Positions 23,620 through 35,127 of a stretch of DNA of 64,000 nt are shown here, one piece after another. Below the pieces are notes generated by a model, which was given only the letters and a program-made list of their open reading frames with translations, was not told the origin of the DNA and searched no databases. The first letter of the stretch is position 1. Every line of letters begins with the position of its first letter. The translations under genes were made by a program, and so were the position numbers. The stretch is from Cornus controversa (Eukaryota; Streptophyta; Magnoliopsida; Cornales; Cornaceae): contig CM048845.1 of the NCBI GenBank assembly GCA_026545225.1, positions 58,904,033-58,968,032 of the forward strand, given 5' to 3'.

Positions 23620-24111
23620 TCTCAAAAATACCACATCATCAGTATCCCCAGTATTGTATACTTTCTCGAAAAAGAGATATAGAAGTGCAAATCAGGGAAG
23701 AAGAAAAATCTCAATAATCATTCATTATTAATGTGTTTAGTACACGTAAATGGAATGGAATGGAATGAAACTCGTAATGGAATGAGAATGGAATGATCAT
23801 TCTTATTTTATTGTTTGGTTATAAATATAAAATAAGGTGGGAATGAAATAAATTTTAAATCAAATTCTCCAACCCCTCCTAGTGACAAATAAATTAAACC
23901 AACAAATAAGTGGTGGTGGAGGAAGGTGGCGAGATGTGGTGGTGGAAGTAGTGAAGGAAGGCGGTGATGTGGAGGTGGGGGCAGTGGAGGAAGGTGGCGA
24001 TGAGGAGGTGGGGGCAGTGGAGGAAGGTGGCGATGTGGAGGTGGTGTGATAGGGGTGGCAGTGGAGGAAGGTGACGATGTGGCAGTGGTGTGATAGGGGT
24101 GGTGGCGGCGA
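23620..24111. other. Intergenic DNA with GGTGG-rich minisatellite
   Basis: 23750-23800 has repeated GGAATGGAAT. 23905-24110 is a degenerate tandem 'gtggaggaaggtggcgatgtggaggtgggggca' array with a period of about 33-36 bp. No gene. Confidence 0.7.
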
Positions 24112-24204
24112 TGTAAAGACCGAATTATTTTTGACTGGTTCAGGTGATCTTTCACCGATTTTCTTTTTTTGAATTATTTAATTTCAGAAAGGTGCGAATA
24201 TTTT

Positions 24205-24237
<33 letters not shown>

Positions 24238-25318
24238 GTGTGTGTGTGTGTATGGACATATGTATATTTATATATAGTGGCTTTATATGTAATTATAAGG
24301 GAATGAAGGTACACATATATACATATATATATATGTGAAGGAAAATACATGCATATATACATATGTGGTACAATGTGTATATAATATGTGTATGTGTGTG
24401 ATTAGGGTTAGTGGGGAGGATGTGTGGACCACAATGAATGAGGCTAGGGTAAAGAAAATAAAGATAAGGAGACCAAGTGAAGGGTCAGCTGAGAAGAGAA
24501 AAGACGAGAAAAAGGAAGAAAAGAAAAAAAGAAAGAACAAAAGAGGAAAGTTAGAGAGAGAAGGGAGAGAATTCTAGAGAGAGAGAGATGAAACAGAGAG
24601 GGAGAACCGATGAGAGAAGGAGAGCTCATAGTGGTGGGCTAGTGGTGGTGGCTATGAGGCGGTCCGATCATAGTGGTGGTTGTGGTTGTCTCTCTTAATT
24701 GGGTTCGTCCATGGTGGGTCTTCTATGGAGCTCGGTTCGCAGTGAGCTGTTGTGGGTCTTCCATGGTGGTTGGCGGTGGTCGTTGATGGTGGTTTGACTG
24801 TCGACGGTAGTGGGTTTGTCTTGGTGAGCCTCGACTGGGGGTGAGGTATGGCTGCTATGGCCGTGCAGGTGGTGTCTGTGGCGAAGAGGCAGTCCAACGG
24901 TAGCTGAATGGTGGCAGTTGATGGCAGTGGTTGGGTGTTGCAGGTGGTGGCGACAGGTGGTGGCCGGTGATTTCGACAGCCCGTGGTGATGCTCTGGTGG
25001 TTCACGATTAAAGAGAGAGAGAGAGAGAAGAGCTGAGAGATAGAGAGAAGGATGGAGGCACAGTTATGGGCTGTGATTTTTGGCTACGGGACTGGGTTTT
25101 CATGGGTGGTTCTTGCGGCTAAGGAGGGTGGTTCTTGTGATGGGCCTATGCACGTTAGGTGCTGGCCATGGAGTTTGGGTTCGTGAGGTTCAAGTAAGAT
25201 GGTGGATGTTTCACGGCTTGGACAATTAAGGTTATAGGTCTTGCATGGAAGCTCCATTTGGAGGCTAGAAATGGTGGCTGGTAGTTCACAGTTTGGTCAT
25301 GGCATGGGCTGCCATGGG
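24112..25318 (+). mobile_element. Probable truncated Ty3/gypsy LTR, plus strand
   Basis: The start TGTAAAGACCGAATTATTTT resembles the LTR start TGTAGAGACCGGAATTAAAT at position 204. The body contains (TA)n(TG)n at 24204-24252, purine-rich GA runs (24480-24610, 25012-25045) and a GGTGG-rich part. No matching 3' end is seen before another LTR begins at 25319. Assignment rests on the start similarity only. Confidence 0.4.
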
Positions 25319-25839
25319 TGAAATACCCCCTATAAAATTTCACGCATGAGGTGGCCAGTCTCATACATAAACATAAGAGATATCTGCAACTGATAGCAAA
25401 CAAGCATAGAATACAATGACAAAAGAAAAATAATTATAAATGTTGAAAGGAAAGTCTAACTGAAATAAATAATAATGTTAAATAACATAGTACTAGTCTG
25501 AACGATACAACTTGGAAGTTCCGTAACTCAAGGACCCCTTAATCAAAAATCATAAAAGTAAATACTTTATGAAGAGATCTAAGTCCCTACACTGAAGTCT
25601 GGTAAGGAATAGATGACCGCCACGCTCTAACCTTGAGGTGGAAACTGCTTAGGACCTAAAATATCAACAAAATGGGTTAAACCCACGAGCAAGTCCTCTC
25701 TACTACAACTCAATCAGAGAACCGGTAAACATACCCTCTATATAAGGACAATAAAGACATATAGATATAATTATACCATTTAGTCATTTAATCTCCTCCA
25801 TTATCACAATAAAGGTAGAACAAATTTCTAAATTCAATC

Positions 25840-28285
25840 CATAGGCAATCCTAACATGCCTGAACACACTAAGTTTTCTAATTAGATTCTAGGCAATCCC
25901 ACCATGCCTATGCCTTATAAGGTCTTAGGCAAACCTATCCTGCCCCCCACTAATAATTCTTTCCCAGAACGCTAAATTTATATTTATATACAATTAAATA
26001 TAACCTACTAACTCATAGATATATCCCCACTTAACCCTGTGATTCAAAAATAGAGCAACCCCACACACTACACTAACCCATCAGTTATCTCTATGCGAGT
26101 GCAGACTAGTTTTACGTTTACACAGGAAGCAATCCTAACATGCTCGAATATATAAATAGAACTTCCTTATTAGATAGTAGGCAATCCTGACATGCCCCAA
26201 ACAAAATATAAAGATACCTTATTAGGTACTAGGCAATCCTGACATGCCCTGGCAATCCCAATATGCCAAATATAATGCATAGATACCTTATTAGGTATTA
26301 GGTGATCCCGACACACCTTGGCAATCCCAACATGCCAAATATAATGCATAGATACTAATAAGTGTTCAATACTATGCATTTGAACCCTCTTTATTACATA
26401 TCTTAGTCCCGTTATTATGTTTACCGAGGTACGTTCATGGTATTTTTATGTTTTTGATGTATTGTAGGTTTTGTACCAAAAGGAGTAATGTTTGAGGCCA
26501 TTTGCAGTTGAAGAGCAGAATTCAGAATTGAAGCTAAGGCATCTCGATCAATCGAGATGTTGATCTCGATTAATCAGAATCTCGATTGATCGAGACATGC
26601 ATTTCGATTAATCAAAATCTCGATCAATCGAGATTCTGTAGACCCACTTACTCACTTTCTCGCCTGCTCTCCCACTTGCAACAAAATCCACCTTTTTACA
26701 CGACTTGGATGGATTTTCTGACTTGAACAAGACACAAGAAGATATTATTGACTTAGTTGATATATATATTGCTATATATATATACATGGTGGGCCCCAAG
26801 GATGAAAAAGTAGCCACAAATGCACAAAAGGAGCCATTTTCTCTCATAACACATATACCATACATTAGAGATTCGGGAGAGGGGAAAAGGGAGCTGAACC
26901 AGACCTTGAAGCTTCATTTTCTCCATCAATGGAAGAGTGCAAGGCTGCCATGATCAACTAACTTCTCTACTAGGGTGTGGGTGAAATCCCTAGCCATGTA
27001 AACTTGTTCATTTTTGTAGCATTATTTGGGATTTGTATTTTAAATGTTGATTACTTAGTCTAGTGATGATGTACACTTATACATTTCTTATATATATTCA
27101 TATGATGTTATTTTTATTCTTGTCTTAGAGTAGAATCCATCTTATGAATGCACAACACTTGCATCTTCTACAAAAAGTGTAAGTGATGGCTAGGTAATGG
27201 TATTTAAATTGAATGTGTTGTTCTTGCTTGTATAGACCATGCCAGGATGAGGTAGTTTGGATGCATTTAGGTTCACTTAGAGAGTAGGATAATTAGTTAG
27301 GTTGAAGAACTATGCTTGTTGAAGATGGATTATGATAGGTTTGCACACACATTGATCTTTTGATATGTTATTGAGGTATAAGCCTAATGACATTGTTAGA
27401 CATTTAATTTTATAAATCCCAAGCTTGCTACATTTATGGACATGTGAATGGCTAGTGGTGGAAACCACCCCTAGTTCTCTCTCCCAACTTACAACTCTTT
27501 AAATTTAGTATTTTTACATTTCATGCAATAGTTTTAAAATAAAAATCAAAACCTTATTTTTAGAATTAAAGTGAAATTAATCTCTCTTCATGACAATTAA
27601 CAACTAGTCCTCGTGGGATCGATACCCTCTATATAGAACCGTATCTACAAAGATTCGTGCTCTTACAAGTGGTTAAATTATATTTTGAAAAAGGGCAAAA
27701 ATAAGCTTACAATTACAATCAAGTTTAGCCACATCAGATACCTTATTAGGTATTAGGCGATCCCGACACGCCTTGACAATTCCAATATGCAAAATATAAT
27801 GCATGGATACCTTATTAGGTATTAGGTGATCTTGACACGCCTTGACAATCTTGACATGCCAATTATAATGTATAGATACCTTATTAGGTATTAGGCGATC
27901 TTGACACGCCTTGACAATCTTGACATGCCAAATATAATGTATAGATACCTTATTAGGTATTAGGCGATCCTGACACGCCTTGACAATCTTGACATGCCAA
28001 ATATAATATATAGATACCTTATTAGGTATTAGGCAATCTGCCAAATATAATATATAGATACCTTATTAGGTATTAGGCAATCCGCCAAATATAATGAATA
28101 GATATCTTATTAGGTATTAGGCAATCCCGACATGTCTGACAATTCTGATATGCCAAATATAATGAATAGATACCTTATTAGGTATTAGGTGAACCTAACA
28201 TGCTTGGTAATCCTGGCATGCCAAATATAATGTATAGATACCTTATTAGGTATTAGGCGATCCTGACATGCTTAGATAATTAACA
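25840..28285. repeat. 69-bp tandem repeat array inside the gypsy LTR
   Basis: The best units read GATACCTTATTAGGTATTAG, then GC(G/A)ATCYTGACA(C/T)GCC, a TTGACAATCTTGACATGCC block and AAATATAATGTATA. About three good units lie left of the inserted solo LTR and about nine right of it, with degenerate ones from 25840. Two units near 28012-28095 are shortened to about 44 bp. Each has a small inverted repeat, ATACC-TTATTA-GGTAT. Since 69 is a multiple of three, chance open frames with 23-residue repeats appear on the minus strand. Confidence 0.9.
26351..27741 (+). mobile_element. Athila-type solo LTR (1,381 bp) with 5-bp TSD
   Basis: The LTR is 26356-27736 (start TAATAAGTGTTCAA, a change from TGATAAGTGTTCAA; end ACCACATCA-like 'gccacatca'). 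It aligns along its length with the 1,423-bp LTRs at 41165 and 52788. GATAC at 26351-26355 and 27737-27741 is a perfect 5-bp target duplication, and the two halves rejoin one unit of the 69-bp array. It is clearly older than the full element, with many substitutions. It keeps the inverted-repeat cluster (26539-26638) and the TATA-rich stretch (26759-26785). Confidence 0.92.
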
Positions 28286-30201
28286 TTTAAATAAAAATCT
28301 AACATACTTAAAAGCATGCTAATTAATATCATGTAAATCCTATCGTCCCATTTATTAATTTAAACAATTAAAAAATAACACAACATACTATGAATGTAAA
28401 TAAGTTTATCATACTCTTATAAACTATTTTAAACACTATACAATTAATCAAGAACATTTATTAAAGAAAAGAAATAATTAAAGGAAATTAAACAATTAAT
28501 TAAAAGAAAACCCCACAATAAAGCCAACACTTCAATTTAACCATCAAGTATTTAAACCTAGCTCTAATCGTAGGTTTCCATGCAAAAATTGTCTTAAAAA
28601 GACTTAATTTACCTTTATGAAATTTTCTGAAATTTTTCGATAATTAAAGAAATTTTTGAAACAAAAGAAAATAAAATTCCAATTTTCGAAGAACACTTTT
28701 GTGTACTAGTTCTACAACAAGGAACACTTATTTTGTCTTGAAATTTAAAACCCAAGTGTATTCTGCCCCTAAAAGATTATTTAAAAGTTTTGGAAATTTT
28801 CTGGAATTTTTTGGTATTTTAAAAAAACATTTTTCCTAATTTTTTATATTTAAAAATGATTTAAAATTTTAAAAAAATATTAAAATATTTTGGACTGTTC
28901 ATGAATACTTGATAATTGAATGGGTTGCATGATCTACTCTCCACCATACATGCATTTATTATAAAGAAATCCTAATCCTAACAACACAAGAAAACCTAAA
29001 AACAAAAGAAAACTAGCAGCACAAGGAAATCGCTAAAAATAAATAAACTTCAAAAATTCTGAAAAAAAAAAACATAAGAAACCTAATAATTAAAAACTAC
29101 GAAATATTAAATTTCAGCCAATTATGAGTTCGTTTGGTCAACGAACAAAAATTTTAAAATATTTAGCAGTCTTCCTATAGGATGAAAAAATGTAATTTTG
29201 GAGACCTAGATGAGAGTTTTCAGCTGAAAAAATGGCACGGTCCAGTAGCTAAAGCTACTGAGTTTTGCTTATTGGATCATTTATGATCGAGAATGATTCT
29301 CATGGGGTCAAAATATGTTTGTCAAAAAAATTATGGACATCGACACTGTTCACAGAAATTAAATGTAAATACATACGACACGATTTAATTTACTACATAT
29401 AAATTCCATAAATGAAATGCTAGATTTAGGTCAACATACATATCTCCAAAAACAAAACCCTAGTTTCAATCAATCTATAAAATAGAAATGAAACCCTAGT
29501 TTAACACAATACATTAATGCTTAATCAAACAAAAATTCCTTTAATATGCAATTAAGCAAAAATCCCAAATTGTTAAACCTAATCATACATAAACCTATAT
29601 GCATAAACATGTATATTCATGAAATCAAACAATACAAATATTTATATATATTTACAAGTTCAAAGGAGAAGTGAAGAGATTGAACTTGCCTTGTGATGTT
29701 GAGCAAAATCACTTTTTCTCCTTTTTCCTGGCGTCTATCGGTTCTCACTGTCTATGCGTAGAAACCCTCTGTGCATAGAAACTACTAAATCCTAATTTCT
29801 TTTCTCTTATTTAATATTCCTAAATAATTAAACTAATAAATATAAAATATTTAGCCCAACTATATATAAATATATATATATAGCCCAACCCAGTAGTCTA
29901 GCCCAACCTGATAATAATTAAAAATAAAAAAAAGAAACGCAGCCCAAACCTACATATTTTTATTTAAAAGAAAAACTATATTTAAAATAAGTATTTCACA
30001 CACAATTAAACTCAATCAACACTTAGCAACAATTCAAACATCCACATTAAACACATAAAAACAAGCATTGACAAGATTAATTAAAACATTTAAATAATTA
30101 AAAATTCAATCAAATAAATAAAAAAAATCCAATTTAAATATCCTTAAATTATGGGGTATTACATTCTTGCCCCCTAAATAGAGGAATTCTGTCCTTGGAA
30201 T

Positions 30202-30744
30202 TCACCTCATATCTGAATTAAAAAGCTCTGAATATTTTGCCTTTATTTCATCCTCCCTTTCCCAAGTGGACTCTGCCTCATTATTGTGGCTCCATTGAAC
30301 CCGAACTAAAGGAATGGTCTTGGGACAATGGATCTGATTCCTATGGTCAAGAATACAGTAAGGTTGCTCCACATATGTTGCATCTGGCTGCAACGCAATC
30401 TCCCCAACCTCAATATGCTGGTAAACATCCTCATCCCTAAGGAATTTTTGCAACATAGACACATGAAAGATGTTGTGCATCCTGTGCAATGTGTTTGGTA
30501 ACGCCAATCTGTATGCTACCACTATAACACCATCAGTAATCATAACCCACAAAATGAGGCGAAAATTTTCTCTTTTTCCAAACTGCGTCACTCCCTTCAT
30601 GGGAGAGACCTTAAGCAACACCTGCTCCCCCACTTTGAACTCTAATGCATGACTTTGACGATCATCATAATACTTTTGGCTACTCTGGGTAGTGTGCATA
30701 CGATCCCTAATGAGAGCAATCCTCCCAAGAGCATTCTTGTACAC
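30202..30744 (-). pseudogene. Ty3/gypsy integrase C-terminus plus chromodomain, relic
   Basis: A 180-residue frame with the order: integrase tail (RQSHALEFKVGEQVLLKVSP, MKGVTQFGK), then VAYRLALP, then HNIFHVSMLQKF, then a chromodomain-like end with IPLVRVQWS and STWEREDEI. This is the C-terminus of chromovirus polyproteins (Tekay-like). The segment where a GP(Y/F) motif is expected is replaced by unrelated residues, pointing to compensating frameshifts. Everything upstream (protease, RT, RNase H, integrase core) is missing: the relic is cut at 30745 by another LTR fragment. It sits directly before the polypurine tract and the 3' LTR at 30163. Confidence 0.85.
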
Positions 30745-31130
30745 TTATATTCTGAATTTAAATATCTAATATTTGATCTCTATATTTTCAATTTGAATTA
30801 TGGACTGCAGACGTGGCCGTGTAAAAAATATTTTACAAATTTTTGAACTTGAGACCTCTTGTGAAGTAGATTGCACAGAATACCATCTCTCCTACAATTC
30901 TTCTTATGTTCATTTTTGGCTATATATATATATCCCTTTTAGACCTTTTTGTTGCTTTTCTTCTCATTTGAAAATCAACCCCTATAAAACATAAAATGCA
31001 AAGATAAGAACATTTAAATAATGTAAAAGAGTAATTAAAGACTTATTTTGAGATATAAAATAGTAAGTTTTGTGCACTTATCAAATTATCCCCAAACGAG
31101 CTTTCGCTAGTCCTTTAGCAAATAGAAGTA
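30745..31130 (-). mobile_element. LTR start, polypurine tract and stem of a second Athila/Tat-like family
   Basis: On the minus strand the LTR begins TGATAAGTGCACAAAACTTA at 31083, preceded by a CGTTTGGGGATAATT polypurine tract (31084-31099) and a TTTGCTAAAGGACTAGCGAA stem at about 31102-31122. The start TGATAAGTG is shared with the full Athila element, but the rest differs. The LTR is truncated near 30745. Confidence 0.6.
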
Positions 31131-31264
31131 AAATAGATTAGTGCACAAAATTGATAGTTTTATTTAACTCATAACTAAAGATGTGTCAGCATTGCCATAG
31201 AATCAAGCTGACTTACCAAAAACTGATTTGTGTGATAATGAGATCATGTCCCACCCTGGACACC

Positions 31265-31280
31265 TTGTCCTCGAGGACAA
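31265..31280. repeat. Perfect 16-bp palindrome TTGTCCTCGAGGACAA
   Basis: An exact palindrome just left of the solo LTR. Similar TTGTCC/GGACAA stems occur near the 3' ends of other gypsy elements, including 51631-51651 in this window. Confidence 0.85.
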
Positions 31281-31290
31281 TCTAACTGGA

Positions 31291-33872
31291 TATGGTGTAG
31301 AGACAAGAACCAAATTTGATCAATTTTTAAATTTTTCATCATTTTTGCCATAAATGAGTTTTAAATGATGTTATGGTTGTTTTGAGAGAGGTAAACACAT
31401 TTGGAAGGTTGTTTAAAGTTTTTGAAAGTTTTTAAAATATTTAAATAAGTTTGAGTTTTTCGATCAATGGGGCCCTAGGACGCGGTTTGAGTGGGTCCGA
31501 GTATCCAAAACTTTTTTTGAAAATAATTATTTTTTGGTTTTAGACCAAATAAAATGTTTAATATTTAAGTAAGTGATTTCATAACCATAGCCGCTTTCGA
31601 AATTGAAAAAGGAGGTCGGGAGGTTATATTAGGTGACTTGGGAGCATTTTAGTCATTTCGCACCCCATGAGGATAAAAATATCTCTAGCTAGGATCTCAA
31701 CCATTTGGAAATACAGAAAATATCTCTCTCCCTCTTCTTCCCTCTTCATTCTCTCTTCATTTCGAAGACCACGAGCTAGTATTTTGGAGTTGACAAACAA
31801 GGATAAGTCATAGAGCTTGGTGAGGGCTTCAATTTGAACTAAACAAACTTGAGTTTTGGCAAGGTGGAACTCATTGAAAATCTTGAAAAGTGCTTGGAAA
31901 GTCTTCAAATTCGAGGTAAGGGTGTCTTCTCATTCCTTTCGTCGATTCTTTAGGGTTTTTGGGTATTTCAAGAGGGTTAGCATGTATGAGAGACATGGGG
32001 AAGGGCTATGGTGTTTAGTTTCCTCTCTTTCCTTATGATTTTTCATGCTAGTGTAATTCATATTGATATATATATATATGATGTGTGGACTGAATTTGTG
32101 CTATGTGTACAAAATGAGAGCATGTTTTGCAATAATATAATTTTTATCCATAAGTGAAGTTCTATGCCTAATTATGTGTACATATATGTTTATGTGTTAG
32201 TTGAAGAAGCATGAGGCTCATTAGGTTTACTTTGAGCCATGATTTGAGTTGGTTGCATTTTGCATGCCATATGTTTGAGAAAATGTATCAAATGAAGTGA
32301 TTTTCTATGTTAATGCATTTGATGATAGTTGTGGGTGAAAATTGCATGCAATGCAATATGTATGTTATGCTTGCCTAGTGTAGGTCGTTCTTAGTAGGAA
32401 GTGGAATGAGTGTTGAGGAAGTCAAACTATGAGAATGAATACACATTGGAGGTGTGATGAGGTTGTGTTTCTAATTGACATATTTCAATTGGTGGAAAAT
32501 AGACTCCTTTCTTTTAATTGGCAATTTTCAATTGATGAGGAACCGTAGTGACAATCTTGAGGTTGATAGGTGTCAACATGTGATAATCTTGATGGTTGTG
32601 AAAATCTTGATTTATGAGGTTGAAAGGTTCCGTTGTGACATTCCAGGAATTTGTGGAGTTTGAGCAGTTGGGTTAGTAGATTGAGTTCGGTTCATGAATT
32701 GTGAATTCATGTTAATATTTTGGTTTGTGAATTTGAGGTACATGTTGTGTTGTTTCAAGTTTATGCATGGTTAAATGAGTAATTGTTCTTTTGATGCATA
32801 TTTAACTTGTTGATAGCATGGACGTTATGAGCATGCCATGTTGTATAGGGATGACATGATGCATATCATGTAGGTCGGCGTCGATTCGATACTTAGGTGG
32901 GTTTGGTCATCTCTATTGGGCATAGTTATATGCTCACTCTACTCTCCCAAAACTTTTTACAGGTAAGGCAAGATGACAAAAATGAATTTTGTTAAATGGA
33001 GCTCATAGAAACACTTTGAGATGTTTTGGATTATGTTTATGGATGTCCATGCCGACTTGTGGCATATGGACTAGTTTTCTTTGGAAACATTATCTTTTCA
33101 TTTGGTTTATCTTGATGCCTTTAGATTTCTAATGTAATCTCCATACGTGGCATATGTATACTTTTGAGGAATGATGAACATTTTAGAATTTCAATATGTA
33201 TGAGATTCTAGATAAGACCATTAGAAATGAGACTTATGTTTTTTTCTTGTTAGGCACATTAAGGATCATTTTTAGATGTTTTATGTTCAAGAGAATGTAG
33301 CCTTAGCATCTATGAGACATAATTTTATGGATTTTATTGAGTTTTTGACATGTTTAGAGTGGGGAATGAGTGTGTGAACATAGAGAATACATCTAGATTT
33401 GAAATATTTAGGTTTTGAGGCTTGATAAAACTAGCGGTTGCCTAGTCTCTGTAGCAGCCGACCAAAAGTGTGAGATCCCAAACATTTGTAATTGGGGTAC
33501 CTGTTTTAGACGACTGAAGAAGGGCTTTAGCTAGCCAAAAGCTCTATTTCGGTCGATCGAAGCTACCCTCTAGTCGACTAACGGAGCTAAGAACTTGAAG
33601 GTCAGCTAAACCCAGGTTTCAGTCGAATGAAGACATTCCAGCCAACCAAAATTGGACAAAATTGGAATTCCTCAAACCTTGGAATATGAATGAGTACGTA
33701 CGGATGCATAGACCAATGAGGAACCATTAGGACAGATAATGATGAGTATACACTTACGTAATAACATATGAATCAAAATCTTATGCGATTGTATGATTGA
33801 TATTTGATTTCATCGTTCCTCCCATTTCCCTTGCTCTTAACCGGGTGTCGAAAATCGGGGCATGACATATGG
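31291..33872 (+). mobile_element. Ty3/gypsy solo LTR (2,572 bp) with 5-bp TSD
   Basis: The LTR spans 31296 (TGTAGAGACAAGAACC) to 33867 (CGGGGCATGACA). Perfect 5-bp target duplications TATGG flank it (31291-31295 and 33868-33872). It carries the family block 'gcattttagtcatttc' (31643-31660), a TATA-rich stretch near 32068-32080 and a cluster of GTCGAC/CGATCG-type sites near its end (33430-33660). No internal region remains, so it formed by LTR-LTR recombination. It split an older gypsy gag relic. Confidence 0.92.
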
Positions 33873-33929
33873 CCAGTTTGCTAACAGGGGTAACAAATTT
33901 GCTCAATCATTGGTGCTAAATGTATGCTG

Positions 33930-34510
33930 GGACACTCAGACCTATAGTGACCTGGCTATTAACAGTGGTGACACACCACCCTTAAACTTAGCCGTTCTAA
34001 CTGACATAGAATTTGTAGGGATAGAAAGCATCGTCTGCTGCCTCACTCATCCTACCGACTGTGAAGGAGCACCCTTGTGTTTCTTCTTTGATTGATCCTC
34101 AGAAGAACCAGTGCCTTCCTCTTTGCCTCAACATAGACCTTTAAGTCTAAAATCACAACAACTAGCCTAATGGAATGACGAAGGCCATTCACAAATCTCT
34201 AAGACTTTTCTGCCTCATCCCTTACCACTTTAGGAGCGAAGGGTGAAAGAGAGTTAAATTGGTTCTCATATTCTAAGACCGTCATACCCTCGTGTTTTAA
34301 CTCATCAAACTCTTTCGTTAATGCCCTCCTCGATGGTCTAGGAAAGTACTTCTCAAGGAAGAGAGTCTTAAACTCCTCCTAACCCACATCTTCAACGTCA
34401 TGAAACTCTGTGATCATCTTCCACCATATCTCGGCATCCCTTGAAAATACATAAGTGACTAACATTGCCTTTATCCCATCATCGGGCACTGACATTGCCC
34501 TAAGATGATT
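33930..34510 (-). pseudogene. Ty3/gypsy gag, relic
   Basis: On the minus strand the reading DAEIWWKMI, then FLEKYFPRPSRRALTKEFDE, then LKHEGMTVLEYENQFNSLSP and GLRHSIR is a retrotransposon gag (capsid) domain. A stop falls after 'FHDVEDVG'. Downstream, at about 33942-33973 in another frame, a CCHC zinc knuckle is recognisable as C-H-H-C, two stop codons, then P-G-H-Y-R-S-E-C. The gene is dead. Its upstream LTR is probably the minus-strand LTR material at 35128-36545. Confidence 0.75.
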
Positions 34511-35127
34511 CTTAACTTACTCAATCCAATCATCAGCCATAACCAATCCGAGCCACCTTCAAAAGTTGGTGGTCCCAACTTCTTAAACATTGTAATGTAT
34601 TTAAACCTTTTATCCAATTTTGTTTCTTTCGGCTATGCCACCGGTTGTTGTACCTCTAGAGTAGTCATCCTCACAAAGTCCCTAAGGGCCAAGGTAATAT
34701 TAGTGACCACACGTCCCTTTCAAAAATCTCACCCTCCCCAGCTCGTCTGCATCATCTAGGAGGCATCGTGCTATATAGTTAAGAGATAAATTAATAACAA
34801 TTAAATATCTCATGTTATGCACCCGACATAACCAACATACTATACAACACCTAAGCATGTTATCACAAAACTGGTTGTCACATAACATATAGCACGCAAC
34901 ATGTTATCACATAAACACATAACACTTAAACATGTTATTAAATAACCACATAGCATGTGCACTCAACCTTGCAAAAGAGTCTACACAAGAATTAACAAGT
35001 AAACATGTCTCAAAACAATCCATATGGATGGGTCCCACAAGCGACTCCCTAATGCAATCCCAACTAAAGAGGTACCTCCCTCACATATTACGCGAAATCT
35101 TAATGGGGATTACGATTCCATGTAATC

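Larger units (their letters stand above)
18248..23628 (+). mobile_element. Mutator-like transposon (about 5.36 kb) with long TIRs and 9-bp TSD
   Basis: The ends at 18257 (TGGATTATTATATATACATT) and 23619 (reversed GGGATTATTATATATACATT) begin terminal inverted repeats that stay alignable for roughly 450 bp, to about 18700 and 23160. The flanks tctcgaaaa (18248-18256) and tctcaaaaa (23620-23628) match at 8 of 9 bases. Inside are a broken MuDR-type transposase (18876-20209), a fold-back arm pair (about 20315-20685 against 21867-22550) and a minisatellite between the arms. The TIR pair holds CT-rich and GA-rich leader-like sequence next to the transposase, where a promoter would be expected. The element is no longer autonomous. 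Confidence 0.85.
25319..30163 (-). mobile_element. Ty3/gypsy (chromovirus) 3' LTR, minus strand, with nested solo LTR
   Basis: Read on the minus strand it begins TGTAATACCCC at 30163 and ends GGGGTATTTCA at 25319, so the termini are inverted and carry TG...CA. A polypurine tract (TTAGGGGGCAAGAA) lies immediately before the start, at about 30164-30178, with the integrase/chromodomain relic beyond it. Without the inserted solo LTR (26356-27736) and its target duplication the LTR is about 3.46 kb. It contains a 69-bp tandem array. The partner LTR is not in the window. Confidence 0.7.

Noticed and set aside
24283..24629. Phenylalanine- and serine-rich minus-strand frames
   Set aside because: Antisense of GA/AAG-rich sequence in an LTR-like stretch. 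Simple-sequence artefact.
27673..28044. Minus-strand open frame of 123 residues with 23-residue repeats
   Set aside because: It is the translation of the 69-bp tandem array in a gypsy LTR. Open only because the period is a multiple of three; no start context or coding bias.
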